Assembly (NCBI GenBank): GCA_965247075.1
Contig: CBDFGK010000003.1
Coordinates: 1,612,001 to 1,676,000 of the forward strand
Direction of reading: 5' to 3'
From: CBDFGK01 sp965247075
GTDB lineage: Bacteria; Pseudomonadota; Gammaproteobacteria; Pseudomonadales; Halieaceae
Length of the DNA stretch: 64,000 nt
Shown here: piece after piece, positions 1 through 7,917 of the stretch
Layout: each line of letters starts with the position of its first letter
Numbering within the stretch: position 1 is the first letter of the stretch
Notes under the pieces: generated by a model
The model's database searches: none
What the model was told of the DNA's origin: nothing
What the model saw: only the letters and a program-made list of their open reading frames with translations
Made by a program: the position numbers and the translations under genes

Positions 1-437
1 TGCCTATCGATCTGGTGGAACCGGGCTATCCCGGCTCCTATGATCGGGTTGCCGCCTTTGCACGGGACTGGCGGTCACGCCGGCAGGAAGCCGAATTGTC
101 GGCAGGCAAAGGAACGTTTGTTCCCCTGGTCTTCGCCCCCGGCGAGGCCTTCCGGTTCGACTGGTCTGAGGACTGGGTCGTCATTGATGGCTACGTGGAG
201 CACACCAAGCGGGTCTCTTCGACGTGCCTGATTCTCTGTGACCGCAATCGCTACAGCGTTCCCGCTGCCTTCGCCAACAAGCCGGTCAGTGTGCGGGTTT
301 ACGCCGGCCGAATCGTTGTGGTGGCTGAAGTCCAGGTTATTGCAGAACACACCCGGGTGTTCTCTCGGGATCATAAAAATGCCGGAAAGACGGTATATGA
401 CTGGCGGCATTACCTGGCGGTCATCCAGCAAGCCTAG
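1..437 (+). pseudogene. istA: IS21-family transposase IstA, internal and truncated fragment
   Basis: The reading frame is open from the window edge and carries the DDE-domain start (FRFDWSEDWVVIDG) followed directly by the C-terminal part of IstA (CDRNRYSVPAAFANKPVSVRVY). The two parts normally lie much further apart, so most of the catalytic core has been deleted. The frame ends at a TAG inside CTAG, where an IS630 copy is inserted, and the remaining IstA C-terminus resumes at 2838 in another frame. IstA is normally about 500 residues and moves IS21 elements together with the IstB ATPase. This copy cannot be functional. Confidence 0.85.
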
Positions 438-519
438 TACAATGTAAATCTTAATACTTTGTATATAACTTGGTTGTTTGCTATAGTTACCCTCAATAAC
501 CAATAATGAGGGTGACGAC

Positions 520-943
520 ATGGCTCCGCGCTACAAAGTGACACTGACAAAAGAAGAACGGAATGAATTGGAGGCTATTTCAACTAAGGGAACGAGGGCG
601 GCCAGAACAGTGATATCCTCTCGCGCCTTGCTCCTGCTCGATGCAGGCGAGTTTGGACCCAAATGGATTGTTGCAAGAGTTGCAGAAGCCTTGGGGAAAA
701 CGACCCGAAGCCTCGAACATTTAAAAAAACGATTTGTTGAAGAAGGGCTTAACGCTGCCATTGAGCGAAAGAGGCGCGAGACACCTCCGCGAGCAATTCA
801 ATTTGGAGGTGAATTTGAAGCTCGGCTATTGGCACTGGCGTGTTCAGAAGCGCCGGAAGGTCGAGAGCGGTGGACGGTACGGTTACTTGCGGAGAAGATG
901 GTTGAATTGAAAATTGTACCGAGTGTTTCTCCAATGACGGTAT
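520..943 (+). pseudogene. IS630 transposase orfA (HTH part), interrupted
   Basis: Starts MAPRYKVTLTKEERNELEAI, the helix-turn-helix N-terminal half of a two-ORF IS630 transposase. It matches the intact orfA of the copy at 31171-31632 up to SPMTVCN. There the ISL3 element enters with its duplicated ATGTAACA, giving a false C-terminus (RLFSGLVSED). The missing end, including the A8 run that should permit frameshifting into orfB, lies at 2306-2340. Confidence 0.85.
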
Positions 944-949
944 GTAACA

Positions 950-2305
950 GGCTCTTCTCCGGTCTTGTGAGTGAAGATTAGGCCGCAACATAGAACATCG
1001 AGTCATTATCCGGTAGCGATGACTGCCTGATCTTGAGTTTGAAATACTCGGTATCCCTGATGCCTCTGGCGCGCTTGCGGATCATGCCGATACCGATGTT
1101 GCCGGCCTCGATCCTGGCGCTGGTGAGCTTGTGCCTCGCGTAATTGCAAATGCCCACACGGTGGTTTCTCAACGACTTTGCAAACTTCTTCAGGTAGAGC
1201 AGGGTCGATTGATCGGCTATCCGGCACCAGGCTTCCAGTCTCTCTTGCATCAGTTCGACAGTCTTTGATTCCCACAAGGCCTGAAGCTGTTCCTTCAGGA
1301 TATACAGCGTATTGAGATTGGCATTTTCATCCAATAGCCGTTGTAATTTTTGAGCCTGGGATTCGTTCAGTTTATCGGCGTTTTTCAGCACCAGGTAATG
1401 TGTTCCTGTTAACAATTTCTTGCCCTCTTTATTGGCCTTTCTAAACTCAATTCGCCGCTGATTGCTCAGAGCCTTGCTGTAGTTCTTCATAACGTGGAAA
1501 CGGTCAAACACAATGTCGGCATTGGGTAAGCAATCACGTACTGATTTCTGATAGGATGGCCCCATGTCCATCGCAACAGCCTCTATGTTTGCAGTGGTTT
1601 CTGCCGGAAGTTGCTTTAGAAATGCAGAGAACACATCAGCCGTTCGGCCCGTTTCCACCCCGATTAAATGCCCTTCGACCATGTCGTAAATCACCGTCAT
1701 GTAGTCGTGGCCCTTCGCCCTGGCCACCTCATCAACACCGAGGTACTTCAGGCCGGTCAGCTGTGTCGGATCGAGCGCCGGGAGACTTTCCTCCAGGTAC
1801 GCCTTGTCGATCTTTTTCACCGTCTCCCAGCGTATCCCCAAATGCCTGGAGACAGCCTGAATACTCATGTGGCGGCACAGGCCACTGATCATGCGACAGA
1901 AGCGGCGGGTGAAACGCCATCCCGTGTCAACAAACTCACAGCTCTCTATCCGCCGTTCGTTCTTGCTGATACATACTTGGGCCAGCTCCATTTCAATCAC
2001 GCAGGGATAGCCAAACAGCGGCACATCCCTGACCTGTCGGCGGACATACCGGTTGACCGTTCCCTGCTGCTCGGTAACGGGGTCTATGGCTTTTCTGCGC
2101 CTGTCCCGGCGGCAGCAAATGACGAGCTGTCTCTCCTCCTCGTCCAGTTTTATCCGATTGACGCACTGCCCCTTGAGGCCCAAAATATCCCTCTGGATGT
2201 CGATTCCCATATACCTGTTCCATATAAAGTTGTGATAGGCCTTATATACCAACAGATTACGTGGGGATCGGCATCCTTTTTCACTCATAGAAGCGGAGAA
2301 GAGCC
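950..2305 (-). mobile_element. ISL3-family insertion sequence, complete, with 8-bp target duplication
   Basis: A 1356-bp element with terminal inverted repeats GGCTCTTCTCCG at 950 and the complementary end at 2305. It is flanked by the perfect 8-bp direct repeat ATGTAACA at 942-949 and 2306-2313, the duplication size typical of ISL3. It contains one transposase gene on the minus strand. The intact ends, duplication and ORF indicate a recent insertion into the already present IS630 copy. Confidence 0.95.
978..2288 (-). CDS. ISL3-family transposase
   Basis: A 436-residue DDE transposase (DDE_Tnp_ISL3 type). Family marks include the zinc-binding/HTH N-terminal half, then YLGVDEVARAKGHDY (first catalytic Asp region), VAMDMGPSYQKSV and VFDRFHVMKNYSKALSNQRR. 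The usual C-terminal glutamate region is LTSARIEAGN. ATG 2288 gives the longest frame, but no ribosome binding site is obvious there. An internal ATG at 2210 (MGIDIQRDILGLKG) resembles the start of related transposases. The gene appears intact. Confidence 0.92.
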   Translation of the reverse strand: MSEKGCRSPRNLLVYKAYHNFIWNRYMGIDIQRDILGLKGQCVNRIKLDEEERQLVICCRRDRRRKAIDPVTEQQGTVNRYVRRQVRDVPLFGYPCVIEMELAQVCISKNERRIESCEFVDTGWRFTRRFCRMISGLCRHMSIQAVSRHLGIRWETVKKIDKAYLEESLPALDPTQLTGLKYLGVDEVARAKGHDYMTVIYDMVEGHLIGVETGRTADVFSAFLKQLPAETTANIEAVAMDMGPSYQKSVRDCLPNADIVFDRFHVMKNYSKALSNQRRIEFRKANKEGKKLLTGTHYLVLKNADKLNESQAQKLQRLLDENANLNTLYILKEQLQALWESKTVELMQERLEAWCRIADQSTLLYLKKFAKSLRNHRVGICNYARHKLTSARIEAGNIGIGMIRKRARGIRDTEYFKLKIRQSSLPDNDSMFYVAA

Positions 2306-2395
2306 ATGTAACACGCTAAAAAAAATGAACGTAAGCCTCACCTGAGTACGTATTGGAAAATACCACCGGACTACAATGCTGCTTTCGTAGCAGCG

Positions 2396-2821
2396 ATGGA
2401 GGATGTCCTTGATATTTATGCGCGCCCTTACAATCCGAAATTTCCGGTTGTTTGTATGGATGAATCAAGCATGCAATTGATTGGAGATGTGCACGAACCT
2501 ATCCCGGTTATGGATAATTTGAATACACACAATACGGCATCGTTGTACTCGGCTTTTCCACCTGAGAAAGCCAAACAGTTGGCCGAACGTCTTGAGATAC
2601 ATTACACGCCAAAACATGGGAGCTGGCTAAACATAGCGGAAATTGAGCTCGGTGTTTTGAAACGACAATGTCTTGCGGGGCGAATTGATTGCATTGAAAA
2701 AATGCGCTCTGAAGTGGCTGCGTGGAATACGGACAGAAATCATCGACAAACCCAGGTTGATTGGCAATTTCGTACCGATGAAGCGCGGGTCAAACTGAAG
2801 CGATTATATCCGAAATTTTAA
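2396..2821 (+). pseudogene. IS630 transposase orfB (DDE part), internally deleted
   Basis: The catalytic half of the IS630 transposase. It keeps the first Asp (VCMDESSMQLIG), the second (VMDNLNTHNT) and the C-terminal block (KHGSWLNIAEIELGVLKRQ). However, EPIP is joined directly to VMDNLN. Compared with the copy at 30500 this removes 65 residues between the first two catalytic aspartates, so the enzyme fold cannot be intact. Confidence 0.88.
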
Positions 2822-2837
2822 GTTATACTGTGTACTA

Positions 2838-3174
2838 GTGCGCTGCGCAATGGCGCGCCCTTCAGTGAACTTCCCGGCTGCTTTAAGCGCCTGCAACGTA
2901 TTCTCCTGAAGCGATTGGGCGGTGATCGAGAGATGGCCAATATCCTGGCCCCGGTTCTGCACCACGATGAACATTTGGTGATGCAGGCTGTAGAAGCCGC
3001 ACTGCAAAGCGGCCAGCCCTCTCAGCAGCGCATGTGACCCATGTGTTGGGGCGATTACTGGAAGGGCCATTACCCGCGCCACTTGAGCCACCTCCGGCAC
3101 TGGCACTGGCCAATGAGCCGGTGGCCAATACACAGCGCTACGACAACCTGAGGGAGAACTATCATGTCCGCTAA
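2838..3174 (+). pseudogene. istA: IstA C-terminal remnant
   Basis: Downstream of the IS630 right end the frame reads ALRNGAPFSELPGCFKRL and onward to AALQSGQPSQQ, the usual IstA C-terminus. It then shifts frame near 3035 and continues HVLGRLLEGPLPAPLEPP up to the TAA at 3172-3174. This stop overlaps the istB start at 3164, the normal IS21 arrangement. Confidence 0.8.
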
Positions 3175-3830
3175 TGCAATGATTACCACACTCAAAACGC
3201 TGCGCCTGTATGGCATGGCTCAATCAACTACCGGATGAAGGTCGCCAAATTCCCGGCTCACCGGGATCTCACGGGCTTCGATTTTACTGAGAGCATCGTG
3301 ACAGAAACGCTGGTGTATTCGCTCCATCGATGTGAATTTATTGAAGAGGCCCGGAACATTGTTCTGATTGGTGGCCCCGGTACAGGTAAAACCCACCTGG
3401 CGACGGCTCTGGGTGTGCAAGCGAGTATCCATCATCACAAACGGGTACGATTCCTCTCGACGGTTGATCTGGTTAATGCCTGGAGTTGGAAAAGGCGGCG
3501 GGGAGACAGGGACGCATGGCCAATCGGCTGGCCAGTGCCGACCTGGTGATACTGGATGAGTTGGGCTATCTCCCGTTCAGTCAGGCTGGTGGTGCATTGC
3601 TGTTTCATCTGATCAGCTTCCTGTATGAACGCACCGGTATTGTCATCACAAGCAACCTGAGCTTCTCTGAATGGCCCAAGGTCTTTGGTGACCCGAAGCT
3701 AACTACCGCGCCGCTGGATCGGCTAACCCATCACTGCCACATCATCGAAACCGGCAACGACAGTTACCGCTTCAAAAACTCAACATGCAATCAAAAGGAG
3801 GAAAGGGCTGGCAAAAAACCAACACAATGA
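3164..3830 (+). pseudogene. istB: IS21 helper ATPase IstB, frameshifted
   Basis: ATG 3164 starts MSANAMITTLKTLRLYGMAQ. A deletion then joins this to INYRMKVAKFPAHRDLTGF in another frame. The Walker A motif GGPGTGKTH lies near 3370-3396. A second frameshift near 3485 moves to the frame carrying LVILDELGYLPFSQAGG (Walker B) and the sensor region ITSNLSFSEWPKVFGD. IstB is an AAA+ regulator of IS21 transposition. At least two frame breaks make this copy nonfunctional. Confidence 0.88.
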
Positions 3831-3852
3831 GTAATACTTGAACGAACCGGGC

Positions 3853-3902
3853 GGGTCAAAATTAGATGCAAATACCGGGTCACTTTTAAGTGCAAATTAA
3901 CA
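3853..3902 (+). repeat. IS21 right end with two terminal repeats
   Basis: Two related 21-bp direct repeats of the form GGGTCA-N3-TTA-N2-TGCAAAT lie at 3853-3873 and 3877-3897. The element probably ends with CA at 3902. Multiple direct repeats at the termini are characteristic of IS21 elements. The left end is outside the window. Confidence 0.7.
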
Positions 3903-3964
3903 AGTCTGGTAGTCCCGAGGCTTGCCGGTTTGATAAATATAACCAGATGCGGCAGAGGCCTATT

Positions 3965-4027
3965 TTAACCACTTAACAGATATGATAGTATCCGCCAAGT
4001 GGTTAATTACAGAACAACGGATACTAT
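3965..4027 (+). promoter_or_regulatory. hipBA operator region: two interleaved inverted repeats
   Basis: There are two perfect 10-bp inverted repeats. TTAACCACTT (3965-3974) pairs with AAGTGGTTAA (3997-4006), and ATAGTATCCG (3985-3994) pairs with CGGATACTAT (4018-4027). A TATGAT hexamer at 3981-3986 could be the -10 box. The inner arms contain TATCC and GGATA, the half-sites known for the E. coli HipB operator, but 25 bp apart rather than 8. The arrangement fits autorepression by HipB, as inference. Confidence 0.65.
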
Positions 4028-4028
4028 T

Positions 4029-4328
4029 ATGGCGTTTTCATTGTTGTCTTCTGAAGATATTGCGCTCGAGCTGGCTTCTCGCGTAAGAAGCCGCCGGTTG
4101 GCGCAGAGATTGACACAGGAAGGTCTCGCCAGTCGTAGCGGTGTGTCTTTTGGAACGCTTAAAAAGTTTGAACGTACAGGGCAAATTGCCTTTGTTTCAT
4201 TTATTCGTCTTGTTACCGCCCTAGGTGGTGAGGCTGCATTGGAAAACCTGTTTCTTGAACAGAAATTTGAAACCCTTAATGAAGTGTTGGACGTTAAGAA
4301 GAAGCCTAAAAGGGGGACAATTAAATGA
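4029..4328 (+). CDS. hipB: HipB-like antitoxin, XRE-family regulator
   Basis: A 99-residue protein with a single helix-turn-helix (about residues 22-75: RLTQEGLASRSGVSFGTLKKFERTG). It precedes a hipA gene and overlaps it by ATGA. ATG 4029 is chosen because an upstream GTG at 3999 would fall inside the operator repeats. HipB proteins bind the HipA kinase, neutralise it and repress the operon. The lysine-rich tail (DVKKKPKRG) resembles the flexible C-terminus of HipB proteins. Confidence 0.85.
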   Translation: MAFSLLSSEDIALELASRVRSRRLAQRLTQEGLASRSGVSFGTLKKFERTGQIAFVSFIRLVTALGGEAALENLFLEQKFETLNEVLDVKKKPKRGTIK

Positions 4329-5569
4329 AAATTGCCCCCGCTACACCAGTGGATATTTCCCTGCAGTGGGACGAGGATGATATTCAGCCAGTAGGCAGGC
4401 TGGCTTACCGCGATCAAATGGCCTATCTGGAATATGATGAGGCTTTCCTGAAATCCGGTCTTGAGATTTCTCCTGTGCACTACAAAACCAGTGCCGGACT
4501 AAAGCAGCCTTATGACGCCAGAGTATTTGAAGGGCTGCATGGGGTTTTTTATGACAGCCTGCCTGACGGCTGGGGCAGATTGCTTGTAAATCGCCGTGCC
4601 CGCCAGCTTGGTATTGAGCCTGCAACACTGACACCGCTTGATCGTTTGGCCTGTGTTGGCAGTCATGGCATCGGTGCATTGTGTTATACACCGTCAGTCA
4701 ATGTTTGGGATGTTGCAGACAGGGTCTTGAATTTAGATCAACTTTCCGAAGCTGCCAGGCGCGTTCTTGAAGGTGATGTTGGCGAGGTGATCTCCATCCT
4801 CGGGCAAGCTGGTGGTTCGCCGGGTGGTGCGCGTCCTAAAGCATTAATCGGGTTGAACGATGAGGACCACGCCGTACATGGGAGTGATTATATTCCCGAT
4901 GGATTTGAAGCCTATCTGGTTAAATTTCCAGGGCGTGGCGATCCTGTCGATATTGCTGCTATTGAAATGGCTTATGCCATGATGGCTAAAGATGCCGGTG
5001 TTGATATGCCCGAGACGAAATTACTCAGCGGCGGTAATGGCAAGATGTATTTTGCAGCCAAACGTTTTGACCGGGTTGGTAACCGCCGGGTGCATGTTCA
5101 TTCAGCCAGCGGCCTGCTCTATACAAATATCCGTATTCCCCAGCTTGATTATAAAGACCTTATTTTACTCACGCGTTCAGTTACCCGTGATCAACGGGAA
5201 TGTAAGGCCATGTTTGTGCTCGCTGTTTTCAATGTGCTGACTCATAACCGTGATGATCATGCTCGGCAATTCAGCTATACCATGGCGCGTGATGGTACCT
5301 GGCGACTGGCACCAGCCTATGATCTGACGTGGTGCGCGGGGCCGGGCGGCGAACACTCAACGTCAGTTTTGGGGCATGGTAAGGATGTAACGCGCGCGCA
5401 GCTTCTTGAACTGGGTAAAAAAGCAGAATTGAAAGCACAAGATACAAAAGAAATCATTGAACGCGTAGAGGCTACTGTTTGCAATTGGCAGGTCTATGCT
5501 GGTGAATATGGCGTAGGCCGAGACTCTGTTGACATGATCACAAAGTCGTTAGCTGAAGTTAGTCTGTAA
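4325..5569 (+). CDS. hipA: HipA serine/threonine-protein kinase toxin
   Basis: A 414-residue HipA. The N-terminal subdomain carries GVFYDSLPDGWGRLLVNRRA. The ATP-loop segment GGSPGGARPKAL lies near residues 162-173 and the catalytic loop THNRDDHARQ near 306, followed by LAPAYDLTW with the metal-binding Asp. E. coli HipA phosphorylates glutamyl-tRNA synthetase and causes growth arrest, but the target of this homologue is unknown. All catalytic residues are visible, so the gene looks active. The start overlaps the hipB stop, indicating translational coupling. Confidence 0.92.
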   Translation: MKIAPATPVDISLQWDEDDIQPVGRLAYRDQMAYLEYDEAFLKSGLEISPVHYKTSAGLKQPYDARVFEGLHGVFYDSLPDGWGRLLVNRRARQLGIEPATLTPLDRLACVGSHGIGALCYTPSVNVWDVADRVLNLDQLSEAARRVLEGDVGEVISILGQAGGSPGGARPKALIGLNDEDHAVHGSDYIPDGFEAYLVKFPGRGDPVDIAAIEMAYAMMAKDAGVDMPETKLLSGGNGKMYFAAKRFDRVGNRRVHVHSASGLLYTNIRIPQLDYKDLILLTRSVTRDQRECKAMFVLAVFNVLTHNRDDHARQFSYTMARDGTWRLAPAYDLTWCAGPGGEHSTSVLGHGKDVTRAQLLELGKKAELKAQDTKEIIERVEATVCNWQVYAGEYGVGRDSVDMITKSLAEVSL

Positions 5570-5747
5570 GTCATTGAGGCATGCTCTGTCCCCGGCCAGG
5601 TTAATTGCTGTATGCCACTAGTGTATTCGTTGCAGAGATGCATACTTGCCAATTCATTTCAATTCAAGTGAAATGATTTGTTGAAAAAAAAAGAATATTG
5701 ATATAAATTAGTAGGTTATACGTCTCACAAGGAGAGATTATCGTTTC

Positions 5748-7058
5748 ATGTTTGTATCGAGCCAGTCCATTTTAGAGTTCATCGCTGCCCATCCTGGTGC
5801 CGGACGTGAGCAAATCCGAAGGGGAGTCACGCCACAGGTCAGTGAGACGACGATCTGGCGCGCGCTAAGGCGACTGGTCGATGAGGGTAAACTCGAACTT
5901 TCAGGAAAAGGCAGAGCCTCAGGCTACACCATCGCCGGTTCTGCCGTTGTGCGCGCGCATCTGAAAACGCCGTATAACCAGCGCGCGCCCAAAACCTACA
6001 GCACAGAATTTCTGGACGGATACGTCCCCAACGCAAGCTATTACTTAAGCGAAGCCGACCGGCAGGCACTCCGCGCTGCTGGAACGCCATCAGGCGAGCC
6101 TCTGCCGGCTGGCACATATGCGAGGAGAATCTTAGAGCGCCTTTTGGTTGATCTTGCCTGGGCATCATCGCGGATGGAGGGCAATACGTACGACATTTTG
6201 CAGACCGAAGAGCTCGTGCGCTTTGGCAAAGAGGCAAGCGGGAAGGATCGCAAAGAAGCAATCATGATCTTGAACCACAAGGAAGCCATTCAATACATGG
6301 TGGACAATCTCGCTGCCATCGCCATCATCCGCCAGGACATCTGCAACATCCATGCACTCTTGGCCGATGGCCTTCTTATCGATCCGGCGATGGGGGGGCG
6401 CTTACGAGAAATTGATGTCGGCATTGGCTACTCGAGCTACAAACCGCTCAGTGATAGATATGAGATCGCAGAGGAGTTCGAGATCGTCATCGCGAAAGCG
6501 CATGAAATCACAGATCCCTTCGAACAATCATTCTTCTTGCTCGTACACATCCCCTATCTGCAGGCGTTTGCCGACATCAATAAGCGAACATCGCGCATTG
6601 CGTCCAATATCCCGTTACTAAAGGCCGATCTTGCCCCGATGTCATTTTTCACAATGGATGACCGGGAATACATTGATGGGCTAATTGGTGTCTATGAGCT
6701 AAACAACGTCTCTTTATTGCGCGAGAGCTACATCAATACGTACCTTGCATCCGCTGAGAATTACAAAACTCTTCGCGCGGAAGTCGAAACACCCGACAAA
6801 GCGGCAGCGGTTTATCGGGACTTCATCCGAGAGGCCATTCGTAAATGTGTCCTCGAGTGGAAGGAGTTTCGCGCAGATGGAATCTTGGCTATGGCGGAAG
6901 AAAGGAACATTCCGGAGCAAGATCGCGATGATGTGATTGCGTATGCGCAAAAACAGTTCGGCGGCCTTCACGCCGGTAACGTTATCAGATACCGCATGAG
7001 ACCCCAGGACTTGGAAGGTCTAACGGTGCGGCAAACAGAAGAGCCACGAAGGCCCTAA
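5748..7058 (+). CDS. Fic-domain protein with N-terminal winged helix
   Basis: A 436-residue protein. An N-terminal winged-helix-like region (about residues 5-65, ETTIWRALRRLVDEGKLEL) is followed by a Fic fold. An inhibitory motif of the form [S/T]xxxE[G/N] is visible as SSRMEGN near residue 140. The Fic core near 267-283 reads HIPYLQAFADINKRTSR, so His, Asn and Arg are kept but the usual GNGR is INKR. Fic enzymes usually attach AMP to proteins. The position of the inhibitory motif ahead of the core is that of class II, self-inhibited Fic proteins. It is probably monocistronic. Confidence 0.85.
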   Translation: MFVSSQSILEFIAAHPGAGREQIRRGVTPQVSETTIWRALRRLVDEGKLELSGKGRASGYTIAGSAVVRAHLKTPYNQRAPKTYSTEFLDGYVPNASYYLSEADRQALRAAGTPSGEPLPAGTYARRILERLLVDLAWASSRMEGNTYDILQTEELVRFGKEASGKDRKEAIMILNHKEAIQYMVDNLAAIAIIRQDICNIHALLADGLLIDPAMGGRLREIDVGIGYSSYKPLSDRYEIAEEFEIVIAKAHEITDPFEQSFFLLVHIPYLQAFADINKRTSRIASNIPLLKADLAPMSFFTMDDREYIDGLIGVYELNNVSLLRESYINTYLASAENYKTLRAEVETPDKAAAVYRDFIREAIRKCVLEWKEFRADGILAMAEERNIPEQDRDDVIAYAQKQFGGLHAGNVIRYRMRPQDLEGLTVRQTEEPRRP

Positions 7059-7136
7059 CGATTTCAAGTATAGGCCGGATAAACGAGATGTTGTCAGCAG
7101 GTTTTCTCCGCTAGTGTAGTTGCTGAGCCCTAGACT

Positions 7137-7558
7137 CTCGCGAAAAGTTTGTCTGTCTTCCTGAAATGGTATACGCATACATCAATCTCGAGCCCATGAT
7201 TATCAGCCATTTCAGCAATTTGTGCCTGGATATCGTTACTGTAACAAATGACACCGACCAGTGCATCAACAGGGACATGCCGGTGAATTAGCGCCTCAGC
7301 TTGATATTTTTCGAATTTCTCGGGTCTTCGGGGTCTCTTTTAAAATCTCGATCCTGGATTCTTTCCCAATCGATTTTATCGAGATCCTTCAATTGGCTAT
7401 AAAAACCGGCAAGATCGGTTTGGCAAAAAGTCAGGATTTTGCACGACAGAGCTTGCACAGTGAAGGCCGTTCGCAAAGATCCAGTTTAGGTTATCTTGAT
7501 GGATAATTCGCCATATCAAAGCTTTGTCAGGGTTAAGTGTTGGATATCTGGGCGCCAT
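7137..7558 (-). pseudogene. darT: Degraded DarT-type DNA ADP-ribosyltransferase toxin gene
   Basis: On the minus strand, ATG 7558 starts MAPRYPTLNPDKALIWRI and continues to WIFANGLHCASSVVQNPDF, the N-terminal block of DarT/DUF4433 proteins. After about 45 residues the frame breaks. A second frame carries the DarT C-terminus (FYSQLKDLDKIDWERIQDRD), and a further shift near 7300 gives AEALIHRHVPVDALVGVICY to the stop near 7137. The middle with the catalytic core is missing. DarT marks thymidines on single-stranded DNA, and its antitoxin DarG should follow but is absent. Family assignment is from recalled motifs. Confidence 0.72.
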
Positions 7559-7686
7559 TATTCTATGTTAAACCGGTTTTTATGTTTTGAGACCATTCCT
7601 TTCTAGACATTATGTAGTTGTTGCACGGGTAGGCAATGAGCCCATATCCCTTGGAAGGTATGGGATATTCCGGTACATTATTGCAC

Positions 7687-7706
7687 TTTACAGTACATTT
7701 ACAGTA
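7687..7706 (+). promoter_or_regulatory. Phased direct repeats, candidate operator for the RHH regulator
   Basis: TTTACAGTA occurs twice, at 7687-7695 and 7698-7706, starting 11 bp apart or about one helical turn. The pair is 23 bp upstream of the RHH gene start. Ribbon-helix-helix dimers commonly bind such tandem subsites, so autorepression is plausible. Confidence 0.5.
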
Positions 7707-7728
7707 GAACTCTTGAGAGGGGGAGACA

Positions 7729-7917
7729 ATGGCCACTGCAAAAACCACAACCCTAACCTTTCGCATCGAGCCGGAGCTGAAAGAGGCGCTGCGCACAGCT
7801 GCCCAGCAAGAGCTCCGTTCCATTGCCAATATGGTAGCGGTGTTGATCAGGGATTATTGCAAGCAAAATGATATTTTGATCGCTGGGTCACAAGCTACCA
7901 GGGGGTGTAGCAAGTGA
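7729..7917 (+). CDS. Small ribbon-helix-helix DNA-binding protein
   Basis: A 62-residue Arc/CopG-like protein: a beta strand (TTTLTFRIEPELKEAL) then two helices (RTAAQQELRSIANMVAVLIRDYC). A strong GGGGGAGA ribosome binding site precedes ATG 7729. Its stop overlaps the GTG start of the helicase gene, so it is the first gene of the operon and its likely autoregulator. No toxin partner of the usual small size follows. Confidence 0.8.
   Translation: MATAKTTTLTFRIEPELKEALRTAAQQELRSIANMVAVLIRDYCKQNDILIAGSQATRGCSK

Larger units (their letters stand above)
437..2835 (+). mobile_element. IS630-family element, copy 1, interrupted by ISL3
   Basis: The ends read GTACAATGTAAATC on the left and the reverse complement of GTACACAGTATAACTT on the right. 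The element sits in a CTAG target with TA duplicated (435-436 and 2836-2837), as expected for IS630/Tc1. It carries the same two ORFs as the intact copy at 30486-31715. Subtracting the ISL3 insertion (1356 bp plus an 8-bp duplication) leaves 1035 bp against 1230 bp for copy 2. The 195-bp difference is an in-frame deletion in orfB. The copy is dead. Confidence 0.9.

Noticed and set aside
1668..2345. 225-residue open frame on the plus strand
   Set aside because: It is the antisense of the ISL3 transposase, which shows clear family motifs on the minus strand.
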